Under the pieces are notes generated by a model. It saw nothing but the letters and a program-made list of their open reading frames with translations, was not told where the DNA came from and searched no databases. A stretch of 64,000 bases of DNA, from NCBI RefSeq assembly GCF_001485215.1, contig NZ_BBWW01000001.1, forward strand, positions 2,542,001 through 2,606,000, written 5' to 3'. A program made the translations under genes and the position numbers. The stretch is from Leptolyngbya sp. NIES-2104 (GTDB lineage Bacteria > Cyanobacteriota > Cyanobacteriia > Leptolyngbyales > Leptolyngbyaceae). Below, piece by piece: positions 57,657 to 64,000 of the stretch (position 1 is the first letter of the stretch; the number at the start of each line of letters is the position of its first letter).

Positions 57657-58451
57657 ATGACTCAGCTTTTCGATACTGAAGAAATCGTCACTGAGCTTGA
57701 TATTAGCCATTTGACGATCGAGGACGATACGCCTGTGGACAACATTCAATCTGAGAAACAGCAACGGCTTTTAGTCGAGCCGCTTTACAGTTCCAAGCCG
57801 TTACCGTCGCCGTTTCTCGCGGCTGCGAATGTGGGACTGTTTTACAAACTCAAGGGCGAGCCAGTCGTTCCCGATGTGATGCTGAGTCTCGGTGTGCAAT
57901 GTGCGGACGACTTCTCAAAAAAGCAGAATCGATCGTATTTCGTCTGGGAGTTTGGCAAGCTGCCAGAAGTCTGCATTGAAATCGTCTCGAATCAGGAAGG
58001 CGACGAACTAACACTAAGCCGCAAGTCGCGGCAGAAGGGGAAGACCACGATCAAGAAAGACCTGTATGCTCAAATTCACATTCCTTACTACGTGGTGTTT
58101 GACCCGTTAAAGCAAATTCAGGGTAAAGACGAGATGAACGAAGCGCTGCTGCGCGTCTGGTCGATCGCGCCCGATGGCTACATTGAACTGACTCCCGCTG
58201 AGGGAATTCGCGAAGTTGGTCAACCGATTTGGCTAAATGCAGCAGGTCTAGGTTTGACGCTGTGGGAAGGACAGTTTGAGGAAGACGTGACGCGAACTTG
58301 GTTACGCTGGTGCGATCGCAACGGAAATGTGATTCCGACTGGTGCAGAACGGGCAAACATGGCGGAAGAACGAGCGGATGAGGCAGAGCAAAAAGCCCAG
58401 AGACTTGCTGAACGATTACGAGCGATGGGAATTGATCCAGACGAAATCTAG
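57657..58451 (+). CDS. Uma2 family (PD-(D/E)XK-like) protein
   Basis: A 264-residue protein of the Uma2 family, very common in cyanobacteria. PVVPDVMLSLGV supplies the conserved Asp, EVCIEIVS the E of the E-x-K type core, and YYVVFDP the later conserved block. The C-terminus is a coiled coil (AERANMAEERADEAEQKAQRLAERL). GGAG 6 bases upstream supports the ATG at 57657. It is the only plus-strand gene of element 2, next to the right att copy. Nuclease activity is presumed from fold, target unknown. Confidence 0.85.
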   Translation: MTQLFDTEEIVTELDISHLTIEDDTPVDNIQSEKQQRLLVEPLYSSKPLPSPFLAAANVGLFYKLKGEPVVPDVMLSLGVQCADDFSKKQNRSYFVWEFGKLPEVCIEIVSNQEGDELTLSRKSRQKGKTTIKKDLYAQIHIPYYVVFDPLKQIQGKDEMNEALLRVWSIAPDGYIELTPAEGIREVGQPIWLNAAGLGLTLWEGQFEEDVTRTWLRWCDRNGNVIPTGAERANMAEERADEAEQKAQRLAERLRAMGIDPDEI

Positions 58452-58522
58452 AGGTAAGCGGAAACAGACATAAAGTTGAATTGCTCATCTTCTGAGTGAA
58501 ACTTCTATTTGTTCGCAAAATT

Positions 58523-58557
58523 CTCGTGTCACGAGTTCAAGTCTCGTTCCTGGCATT
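58523..58557 (+). repeat. att copy 3 (right end of island)
   Basis: 35 bases identical to the tRNA-Phe 3' end plus one flanking base (23688-23722). Upstream of it AAAAT is kept but the next base differs (T for C). No tRNA 5' half precedes it. It marks the original chromosomal junction of the island. Confidence 0.9.
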
Positions 58558-58972
58558 CCGTGAAATCTTTTTTGCTCCAAACTCCGCTTGGAATTCGGAT
58601 ACCACCTAAGCGATCGATTTGTTTCAAACTCATCACATACACCCAAGCTGACCCAAGCGCATGACCCTCTAGATTAAACACTTCGATTTCTTGACGTGCA
58701 TAATCATTGTCTGAACCAAATGGCGCGATGACCTCTGGTTCATGCTGTTCGTATTCATCAAGAATCTCTAGAATTGCAGCATCATCAAACGTTAAAAGAT
58801 AACCGTAAGTTCGGGCATCCCCAGGCACGATCGCTGGATAGTTAAACGGTAAATGATAAAGCTCCGCCTGTACGATCGCAGGCTTTGATGAAATGACGCG
58901 ATCGGCACACAGAAAATAATTGCTTTCGTCAGGTTTGAGCGTGCCGTAGACGAATACATTGATAGACTGCAT
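58529..58972 (-). CDS. gamma-glutamylcyclotransferase-like protein
   Basis: A 147-residue protein with the family signature VFVYGTLKPDESN at the N-terminus and a conserved Glu region (EILDEYEQHEP). Members open gamma-glutamyl peptides to 5-oxoproline or act on related amides. The last nine residues (ECQERDLNS) are encoded by the tRNA-derived att repeat, so the reading frame runs into the former tRNA-Phe end. A TTG one codon earlier is less likely as the start. Confidence 0.75.
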   Translation of the reverse strand: MQSINVFVYGTLKPDESNYFLCADRVISSKPAIVQAELYHLPFNYPAIVPGDARTYGYLLTFDDAAILEILDEYEQHEPEVIAPFGSDNDYARQEIEVFNLEGHALGSAWVYVMSLKQIDRLGGIRIPSGVWSKKDFTECQERDLNS

Positions 58973-59011
58973 CAAAAAATCAGCGTGATTTCGTTTATTG
59001 TATTAGCTCTC

Positions 59012-59500
59012 ATGACTAAATTACCTATCAAATGCCTGACTCAGCCGCTAATGGATATGATTTCCGAACAAGCGCGATCGAGTCCACGGCAGCGCAAAAA
59101 CCATAACTTTCATCAACACAGCGATCGCGTTCAGCGGTTCTTGAATGTGCTGCAACCGGGAACTTATGTGCGTCCTCATCGCCATGTGCGTCCAGAAGAT
59201 GCCAATGGATTTGAATTCTTTCTCGTTCTGCAAGGCGCGATCGGGATTTTGATTTTGGATGAAGCAGGAACCGTCATTCACACCGAGAGAATTAGCGCAA
59301 CCGGAACGACACGAGGCGTTGAACTCGGACAAGGTATGTTTCACACCTTGATTGCGCTGGAGCCAGATACAGTCATGTTTGAACTCAAAGAAGGTCCCTA
59401 TATTCCAATGGATGATAAGGATTTCTTACAGCAATTCCCACTTGAGAACACACCCGAAGCGAAACACTGGATACAAACTTGGGAAACTCATTTTCGATAG
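59012..59500 (+). CDS. WbuC-type cupin metalloprotein
   Basis: A 162-residue protein with an N-terminal helical part and a cupin barrel. RPHRH (metal-binding His pair) and FEFFLVLQGAIGILI form cupin motif 1, GMFHTLIAL motif 2. The opening KNHNFHQHSDRVQRFLNVLQPGTYVRPHRH is characteristic of the WbuC family, often linked to polysaccharide loci, role unknown. Met10 of a longer frame is chosen as the start because it begins the family N-terminus. Confidence 0.8.
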   Translation: MTKLPIKCLTQPLMDMISEQARSSPRQRKNHNFHQHSDRVQRFLNVLQPGTYVRPHRHVRPEDANGFEFFLVLQGAIGILILDEAGTVIHTERISATGTTRGVELGQGMFHTLIALEPDTVMFELKEGPYIPMDDKDFLQQFPLENTPEAKHWIQTWETHFR

Positions 59501-59537
59501 TTCAGGAGCGGGTAGAAATCGCCTACCCGCTCCTAAA

Positions 59538-59933
59538 TTAGCCAATTGGACTGGGTTCAGATGTCAAATGAACCAGCGGATTGTTCCGCACATACTCGTG
59601 CCAGAACTGAGCAAACTCTTCGGCTCTCGATCGAGCTTCCGGGCAAAGCTGATACATTCGTCGCGGGCGACCTCGCTTCTCAGGCTTTTTCCAATAGCTT
59701 GCGATGAGCGCTTGCTTTTCTAAAAATCGGAGCGAACTCTGCAAAATCGTATCCGACAGGCGATAGTTCGGATAGTTCTGTCTGAGATTTTGCACTAACT
59801 CGGTTCCGTAAGATTCCGATTCGACAAGAACCGACATTAAGTAACAAACCGTCAATTCTTGATTGAGAAAGATCGGTTGGGGCGTTTGGAAGAACCGATA
59901 GATATCTTCAAAAGTCAGGCGTTGAGCATTCAT
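59538..59933 (-). CDS. PadR-like winged-helix regulator
   Basis: A 131-residue protein. ELTVCYLMSVLVESESYGTELVQNLRQNYPNYRLSDTILQSSLRFLEKQALIASYW followed by KRGRPRRMYQLCPEA is the PadR pattern of recognition helix and wing. The C-terminus is a short helix for dimerisation. Regulator of unknown target, possibly itself or nearby genes. It converges with the WbuC gene. Confidence 0.75.
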   Translation of the reverse strand: MNAQRLTFEDIYRFFQTPQPIFLNQELTVCYLMSVLVESESYGTELVQNLRQNYPNYRLSDTILQSSLRFLEKQALIASYWKKPEKRGRPRRMYQLCPEARSRAEEFAQFWHEYVRNNPLVHLTSEPSPIG

Positions 59934-60025
59934 TGTTGAGAATCACCATCGAACGTAGAGCAATTCACTCCCGATGATAAATGCCAATTGTGAAAAACTT
60001 TGGAGGAGGAAAGAGAAACTTTGTT

Positions 60026-60469
60026 CTAATTTTGACTCAGGGCTGCACTTCGTTCGATCGCAAATCGCACCGATCGCAAGAGTTGCTGAATCGTAATATC
60101 ATCCTTGGTTAAATAGTCCTGAACTCCTGCCCGAATTGAAGCGAGTGCTAGATCTTCATCGTCGATCGCAGTAATCACGACTACAGGAACATCCGGAACG
60201 GCTCGTCGAAAGCGCACCACTGTTTCTAGTCCAGTTGAATCTGGCAACCGCAAATCGAGCAAAATCACATCAAAGTTCTGACCGGTATCTGCCCTGTATT
60301 CTTTACAAATTGAAATTGCTTCCTCCAAGCGTTCAACCTGTGCAAGTTTCCAATGTTCTCTTCCTGCTCTTAAGAAAGTTCGACGAATTAAAACGGCATC
60401 ATCTGGGTTGTCCTCAACCAAAAGAACGTGAATCGCAGCGGATTCAAAAGAACCGGGGTGAGAAACCAT
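60026..60469 (-). CDS. response regulator, single receiver domain
   Basis: A 147-residue REC-only protein. VLLVEDNPDD carries the acidic pair, VILLDLRLPD the phosphorylated Asp, VVVITAIDD the conserved Thr position and YLTKDD the Lys. The long insert after helix 1 (KLAQVERLEEAISICKEYRADTGQN) is typical of the Rcp1-like receivers that partner phytochrome-type kinases. No output domain. No kinase gene is adjacent. Confidence 0.88.
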   Translation of the reverse strand: MVSHPGSFESAAIHVLLVEDNPDDAVLIRRTFLRAGREHWKLAQVERLEEAISICKEYRADTGQNFDVILLDLRLPDSTGLETVVRFRRAVPDVPVVVITAIDDEDLALASIRAGVQDYLTKDDITIQQLLRSVRFAIERSAALSQN

Positions 60470-60635
60470 AATTATTTTTACCTAGTATTTTTTGTAACGA
60501 ATGATAGTTAGATAAATAAGGTGGCGATGCTTATCCTAACAAACTTAGAAGTGGATAAATAGTAACGATAAACTCCTCTCGTAGAATGCGATGAGACGTT
60601 GAGAGTGGCACAATAAAAGAGTCCGTCTATTTCTC

Positions 60636-60956
60636 TTGATGCTTATGCCTCCTCGTTGGTCTCGAATTCCCGATCGCAAAGATGCAGACTATCGCAAACT
60701 CGACGATCGTATGACGTTTGCGACTCACGTTGCTTTGTTTGCAGCGACCAATTCGGGAATTTGGTTTTTCCGTACGCTGCAAAAAGCGGATTGGGATTGG
60801 TCAATTTGGATGACTAGTGCTTGGCTTGCCGTGTTGGTGGCTCATGCGATTTATATTTTCGCGATCGCGGACTACTCAGAACCTGTTGCGGTGGCGGCTC
60901 CAAAGGCGACCGGATTCAAACCGAAAGAAAAACCATCAAAATCAACCAAGAGATAG
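60636..60956 (+). CDS. 2TM domain protein
   Basis: A 106-residue membrane protein with two hydrophobic segments (about residues 28-47 and 58-80) separated by a short loop containing the DWDWSIW motif, then a Pro/Lys-rich cytoplasmic tail. It fits the small 2TM family of cyanobacteria; function unknown. Met4 is a possible start. Confidence 0.65.
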   Translation: MMLMPPRWSRIPDRKDADYRKLDDRMTFATHVALFAATNSGIWFFRTLQKADWDWSIWMTSAWLAVLVAHAIYIFAIADYSEPVAVAAPKATGFKPKEKPSKSTKR

Positions 60957-61012
60957 GAGTTTTCGCCATCCTAGAGTCAGTACGGTTTATTCATTGAACC
61001 TTAAATACAGTT

Positions 61013-61324
61013 ATGGCAACCTCTAGTACTTCAGAAGCGATCGAAGCGTTGGCGGCTGAGATCGGAGAATCGGTTTATATCGATGTCGCAAAATGGCATC
61101 TCTATCTCAATGATGCTCACCTACACACGGTGCTGGCAGAGCGGCTGTTTCCGTTGGTTTCGGGCGGAAAAACGATTCAGGAAGATGATGTTTTGAAAAT
61201 CGTTCAGAGCATTTCAGTGAAGTTGGGGGGTGGGAAGCGCGAGGTTCCGCTGCTCGATTTGCTGCCGATGCAATGTCAGGTGAGTTTGATTGATACGTTG
61301 GAAGAGTTTCAGCGCAATTTGTAG
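61013..61324 (+). CDS. DUF3181 family protein
   Basis: A 103-residue soluble protein. EAIEALAAEIGESVYIDVAKWHLYLNDAHLHTVLAERLFPLV matches the cyanobacterial DUF3181 family as I recall it. Function unknown. It follows the 2TM gene by 56 bases on the same strand and is followed by a long hairpin. Confidence 0.75.
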   Translation: MATSSTSEAIEALAAEIGESVYIDVAKWHLYLNDAHLHTVLAERLFPLVSGGKTIQEDDVLKIVQSISVKLGGGKREVPLLDLLPMQCQVSLIDTLEEFQRNL

Positions 61325-61335
61325 CGGTGTGAATG

Positions 61336-61398
61336 CGTACCCGATAAGGCAGAGACGCGGATTAGAAGCTTCGATGCGCGTTTCTGCCCTATCGGGTA
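61336..61398. repeat. long imperfect palindrome (terminator or dispersed repeat)
   Basis: Two 23-base arms (61336-61358 and 61376-61398), 21 of 23 paired, with a 17-base loop, between the convergent DUF3181 and emfourin genes. The inner AGACGCG/CGCGTTT part resembles palindromes dispersed in cyanobacterial genomes. Confidence 0.7.
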
Positions 61399-61417
61399 CG
61401 ATCAACTCATCTTCATT

Positions 61418-61705
61418 TCACGATCGCGTTTGTACCCATTCCACGATCGGTTTTACTGATTTAGGCATGTTCGTTTCGCTGATCTCGATCGAATGAGATC
61501 GACCTTCCAGTTCGATTGATAAGGTGTATCCAAATCGATCCGGTTGTGGAAAAGCTTCGCCGATCGAACTTAACTGAAAGAAATTCGACTCTCTTACCAG
61601 TTTTTCAAGCTGTTGGGCTTCGGACGGGGAGAGATCTTGAGTATCGATCGTTTTCGTGATCATCAGCCCCGCGAATCCTCCACTTTGTTCAAGCGTGACG
61701 CGCAT
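61418..61705 (-). CDS. emfourin (protealysin inhibitor)
   Basis: A 95-residue protein beginning MRVTLEQSGGFAGL and containing LEKLVRESNFFQL and PDRFGYTLSIE, matching the emfourin family of small inhibitors of M4 proteases. It lies 18 bases downstream of the M4 protease gene on the same strand, the usual operon arrangement, and would protect the cell from the cytoplasmic protease. Confidence 0.8.
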   Translation of the reverse strand: MRVTLEQSGGFAGLMITKTIDTQDLSPSEAQQLEKLVRESNFFQLSSIGEAFPQPDRFGYTLSIELEGRSHSIEISETNMPKSVKPIVEWVQTRS

Positions 61706-61723
61706 TGCTCTACCCCTTTTAAT

Positions 61724-62776
61724 TTAAGTAACACCAACCGTTTTCCAGGCAGTTTGAACGGCTTTCTGTTCGTTGCTGTTGGAGCCATAAAGTTCTGCTG
61801 CGATCGTCGAAGTCACTCGTGCAGCGGTGCGGAAATTCGACGAGGGGCGTAACCGTTCTGTGAGAGCGAGGTACCAAATTTTTCCAGCTTTTTCCCAGGC
61901 ATATCCCCCGATCGCAGTTGCGGTCAGATAAAAGGCGCGATTCGGAATCCCAGAATTAATGTGAACGCCGCCATTGTCCGCTGTGCCCGTGTAAAGGTTT
62001 TTCATCTCCGCAGGCTGGGGATCTTTGCCAAGAACTTTATCATCGTAGGCGGTTCCAGGAGCTTTCATCGATCGCAAGGCGGTTCCATTGACTTTGGCGG
62101 TCAATAAGCCTTCCCCAATTAACCAATCGGCTTGCTCTGCGGTTTGATTCAGAACTTTTTGCTTGATCAAAATGCCAAACACATCGGAAAAAGACTCATT
62201 CAACGCCCCAGACTGTCCTCGATAAATGAGGGCGGCTTCGTTTTGCGTTACACCATGCGTTAGTTCATGACCAATGACATCGATCGAGATCGTGAATCGA
62301 TTAAATAACTCCCCATCGCCATCACCATAAACCATCTGGCTCCCGTTCCAAAAGGCGTTATTGTAGCGTTGCCCATAGTGAACCGTCGAATCTAAGCGCA
62401 TTCCATCGCCATCGATCGATTCTCGCTGGAAGATTTCTTTAAAGAAGTCGTAGGTTGCGCCTGATCCTTCATAGGCTTCATTTACTGCTACATCGCTTGT
62501 CTCGGCAACCCCTTCACCCCGAACAATTTTTCCGGGTAGCGTGGTTTGGTTTTCAGCCGTGTAAATCGTGCGGCGTTTTTCGTTCGCAGAAGCCATCACG
62601 CGAAATCCGCCGACCGCCTCGCGTCGTCCGCGAAACTGTTCTGAAGCGCGTAAATTCTGTAATGCCCATTCTCGCTGAGTTTCGTTGCCGTTGATAATGA
62701 TGCGATCGGTGATATGCGGCGGCACGATGTGGCAAATCGGACAGGGAGAGAGACAGCGGCGGCGGAATTTTTTCAT
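61724..62776 (-). CDS. M4 family metallopeptidase (protealysin-like)
   Basis: A 350-residue thermolysin-type protease. HELTH (zinc ligands and catalytic Glu), followed by GALNESFSDVFG carrying the third ligand Glu, then ADNGGVHINSGIPNRAFYLT with the catalytic His. A short N-terminal precursor (MKKFRRRCLSPCPICHIVPPHI) with three cysteines replaces a signal peptide, as in protealysins. The frame is open to 62869, but the ATG at 62776 with GGAG upstream starts at the protealysin N-terminus. Emfourin is encoded downstream. Confidence 0.9.
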   Translation of the reverse strand: MKKFRRRCLSPCPICHIVPPHITDRIIINGNETQREWALQNLRASEQFRGRREAVGGFRVMASANEKRRTIYTAENQTTLPGKIVRGEGVAETSDVAVNEAYEGSGATYDFFKEIFQRESIDGDGMRLDSTVHYGQRYNNAFWNGSQMVYGDGDGELFNRFTISIDVIGHELTHGVTQNEAALIYRGQSGALNESFSDVFGILIKQKVLNQTAEQADWLIGEGLLTAKVNGTALRSMKAPGTAYDDKVLGKDPQPAEMKNLYTGTADNGGVHINSGIPNRAFYLTATAIGGYAWEKAGKIWYLALTERLRPSSNFRTAARVTSTIAAELYGSNSNEQKAVQTAWKTVGVT

Positions 62777-62978
62777 AGTGCGATCGCTCCAAAAATTTTG
62801 ATTCAAATCAAGATTTGCTCGTGTCGATCCACTGTAGAACAGACTCCTCATCAGTCCGTCTGTAACCACATTTTCTTAAGGTGATGAATTGGCGATCGCG
62901 CTTCTGCTTTCCGTTGGCGATGCAGCGGAACCACGAAAGAATCCCGGACGATTGCCGCATAACAATTCATCCACAGTC

Positions 62979-64000
62979 CTAAGCCGCGATCGCATCCGTC
63001 AATCGAGGGGATAGCGCATCCGTTCGGATCGCACTCAAGCATCGTCCACATGCACACTTATACGCCGCGAGTCCTGCGGTGGTAGCTCCCGGACTCGCAC
63101 TTGTTAAAACTGGAGCCGATCGCACTGCTGGCAGTGTGTAAGGTTGAACCGCTCCAAAATTCACGCTCCAGCCCAAATCTCGTAGCGCTCCCAGTGTTAA
63201 GGCGCTCATCGGCATCGGCGTGCCCGGAGTTTCCGCAAATGGGGTCATCGATTCTGTATCGAATCGCGTCTCATCCCAGTGGAAAAAGATTTGCGGCTCG
63301 ATCGGGATTGCAGTCGGGGTCGCTGTTCCAAGTAAATCTCCATAAGCCCAGCCCGCATAGCTATCGGCTCTGTAGGTCGCATTCGTGCGATTGATCCAAT
63401 TTTTACCTGCTAACAGCTTTGATCCATCTGTAAACGAGAATTCTAACGGCTCCCAAAGCGTCCCAAACCCAAATACATGAGCCAATTCATGAATCATGAT
63501 GTCGCGCAGATAAAGCGGATTAGAGTTGAACTCCGCAAATCTACGGCTATTGAGCGTTGAGGTTCCCCGTGTAATTACGATGTTATCGGCAGCATCAAGC
63601 GTCAGTGAAGGTCCTGATAACGCAAGCGTTCCGGTGTCCGCTGTGCCATCTTGAGCGGTGAAGCTTTGACCCGCGATAGAGATCGACAATGAACTCGCTC
63701 CAAGAATCGAACTCGCTCCAAGAATCACCCCTTCCCAAAATCTCGCTGCTTGATTAATCGCATCTCGCGCCGCCGAATTCAGTCCGGTTAAGGTGTCTGC
63801 AAAACTTAGCTCGATGCGGAATTGCAGCGGGTCGCTTGCTGCCCCCGTAAAGTTCGTAGAAAGCGTATAGTCAGCGGTTTGATTGCTGTAGCTGGAGACT
63901 TGGACAAAATAAGTTCCGGCATTAATAAATCGCCGAATCGATTCATTTGCGGTGCCGCGTTCCCATTGCCACGCGACAATCTCGCCATTGTCGATCGCGC
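62979..64000 (-). CDS. leishmanolysin-like secreted metalloprotease (partial, N-terminus outside window)
   Basis: The frame is open to the right edge; about 339 residues are visible. From the N-terminal side: a pre-peptidase C-terminal-like beta domain (AGTYFVQVSSYSNQTADYTLS), then the catalytic part with RDIMIHELAHVFGFGTLW (HExxHxxGxxH-type zinc site) and MSALTLGALRDLGW, a family signature. The last residues hold a CACGRC cluster. A valine at 63728 could look like a start, but coding clearly continues upstream. Probably exported or surface-located. Confidence 0.8.
   Translation of the reverse strand, partial: AIDNGEIVAWQWERGTANESIRRFINAGTYFVQVSSYSNQTADYTLSTNFTGAASDPLQFRIELSFADTLTGLNSAARDAINQAARFWEGVILGASSILGASSLSISIAGQSFTAQDGTADTGTLALSGPSLTLDAADNIVITRGTSTLNSRRFAEFNSNPLYLRDIMIHELAHVFGFGTLWEPLEFSFTDGSKLLAGKNWINRTNATYRADSYAGWAYGDLLGTATPTAIPIEPQIFFHWDETRFDTESMTPFAETPGTPMPMSALTLGALRDLGWSVNFGAVQPYTLPAVRSAPVLTSASPGATTAGLAAYKCACGRCLSAIRTDALSPRLTDAIAA

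Larger units (their letters stand above)
48302..58557 (+). mobile_element. element 2: defence-type island without integrase
   Basis: About 10.3 kb between att copies 2 and 3. It holds a GIY-YIG protein, a DEAD/DEAH helicase (frameshifted), PIN toxin with antitoxin, an AlbA/ATPase regulator, a RelB-like antitoxin with a RelE-HigA chimera, an MmeI-type methyltransferase and a Uma2 protein. No integrase or excisionase is present, so it is either a remnant or is moved in trans by element 1. Boundaries rest on the repeats. Confidence 0.75.

Noticed and set aside
58440-58522. Integrase arm sites at the right end of element 2
   Set aside because: Only a single TGCTCAT near 58,480 resembles the inverse of GTGAGCA, with a mismatch and no partner; too weak to call.
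62851-63057. A 68-residue minus-strand frame downstream of the leishmanolysin-like gene
   Set aside because: It overlaps the end of that gene in another frame and has no ribosome binding site. It might be the original C-terminus if a frameshift exists near 63,050, but nothing proves it.

Overview
The window is cyanobacterial chromosome, most like a filamentous Leptolyngbya-type genome. The palindrome GCGATCGC (HIP1) is scattered through coding and intergenic DNA. The rRNA operon has the cyanobacterial order 16S, tRNA-Ile, tRNA-Ala, 23S. Many host genes belong to families best known from cyanobacteria (DUF3370, DUF1574, DUF3352, DUF4330, DUF1995, DUF3181, a VKOR-thioredoxin fusion). The genus is an inference; no marker was searched.

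Host backbone, left (1-23,650). A minus-strand rRNA operon enters from the left edge (23S is cut by the window) with its promoter at 4531-4560. Next come an acyltransferase/DUF3370 pair, a MORN-repeat secreted protein, phosphoenolpyruvate carboxylase (ppc), a large SGNH-like DUF1574 protein, a DUF3352 protein, a CNNM-type membrane protein overlapping ygfZ, DUF4330, an M48 protease, a protein phosphatase, DUF1995, a class II aldolase and the VKOR fusion. Convergent genes are separated by perfect hairpins, often built from HIP1.

Island (23,680-58,557). The tRNA-Phe gene at 23,649-23,721 is followed by two more copies of its 3' end, at 48,259-48,301 (43 bp identical) and 58,523-58,557 (35 bp identical). 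These delimit two tandem elements. Element 1 (about 24.6 kb) has an integrase and excisionase at its right end and a CyRepA1-type primase/helicase replication gene. It also has a ParM/ParR-like partition pair, chains of translationally coupled small (often membrane) proteins, and an FtsK/HerA-like membrane ATPase. A cluster of ten GACACTT/AAGTGTC heptamers lies directly downstream of the ATPase. One giant phage-type tape measure protein carries two cell-wall hydrolase-like domains, and a small-terminase-like protein is present. I see no relaxase, capsid or tail genes. The best readings are a dsDNA-translocating integrative element analogous to actinobacterial AICEs (Rep + FtsK-like TraB + clt repeats), or a phage-satellite-like element.

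Element 2 (about 10.3 kb) has no integrase. It carries a restriction-like set (MmeI-type DNA methyltransferase, DEAD/DEAH helicase, GIY-YIG nuclease) with toxin-antitoxin and AlbA/ATPase genes inserted. It is decaying: the helicase has a frameshift at a T5 run, the methyltransferase seems to lack an N-terminal block, a RelE-like toxin is fused to a HigA antitoxin, and the 3' end of the methyltransferase gene is present three times, separating the accessory modules. The third att copy carries a mismatch and the genes are damaged, so element 2 is probably the older insertion.

Host backbone, right (58,529-64,000). A gamma-glutamylcyclotransferase-like gene reads into the att/tRNA sequence. It is followed by a WbuC cupin, a PadR regulator, a response regulator, a 2TM protein, DUF3181, then emfourin, a protealysin-like M4 protease and a leishmanolysin-like protease that runs off the right edge.
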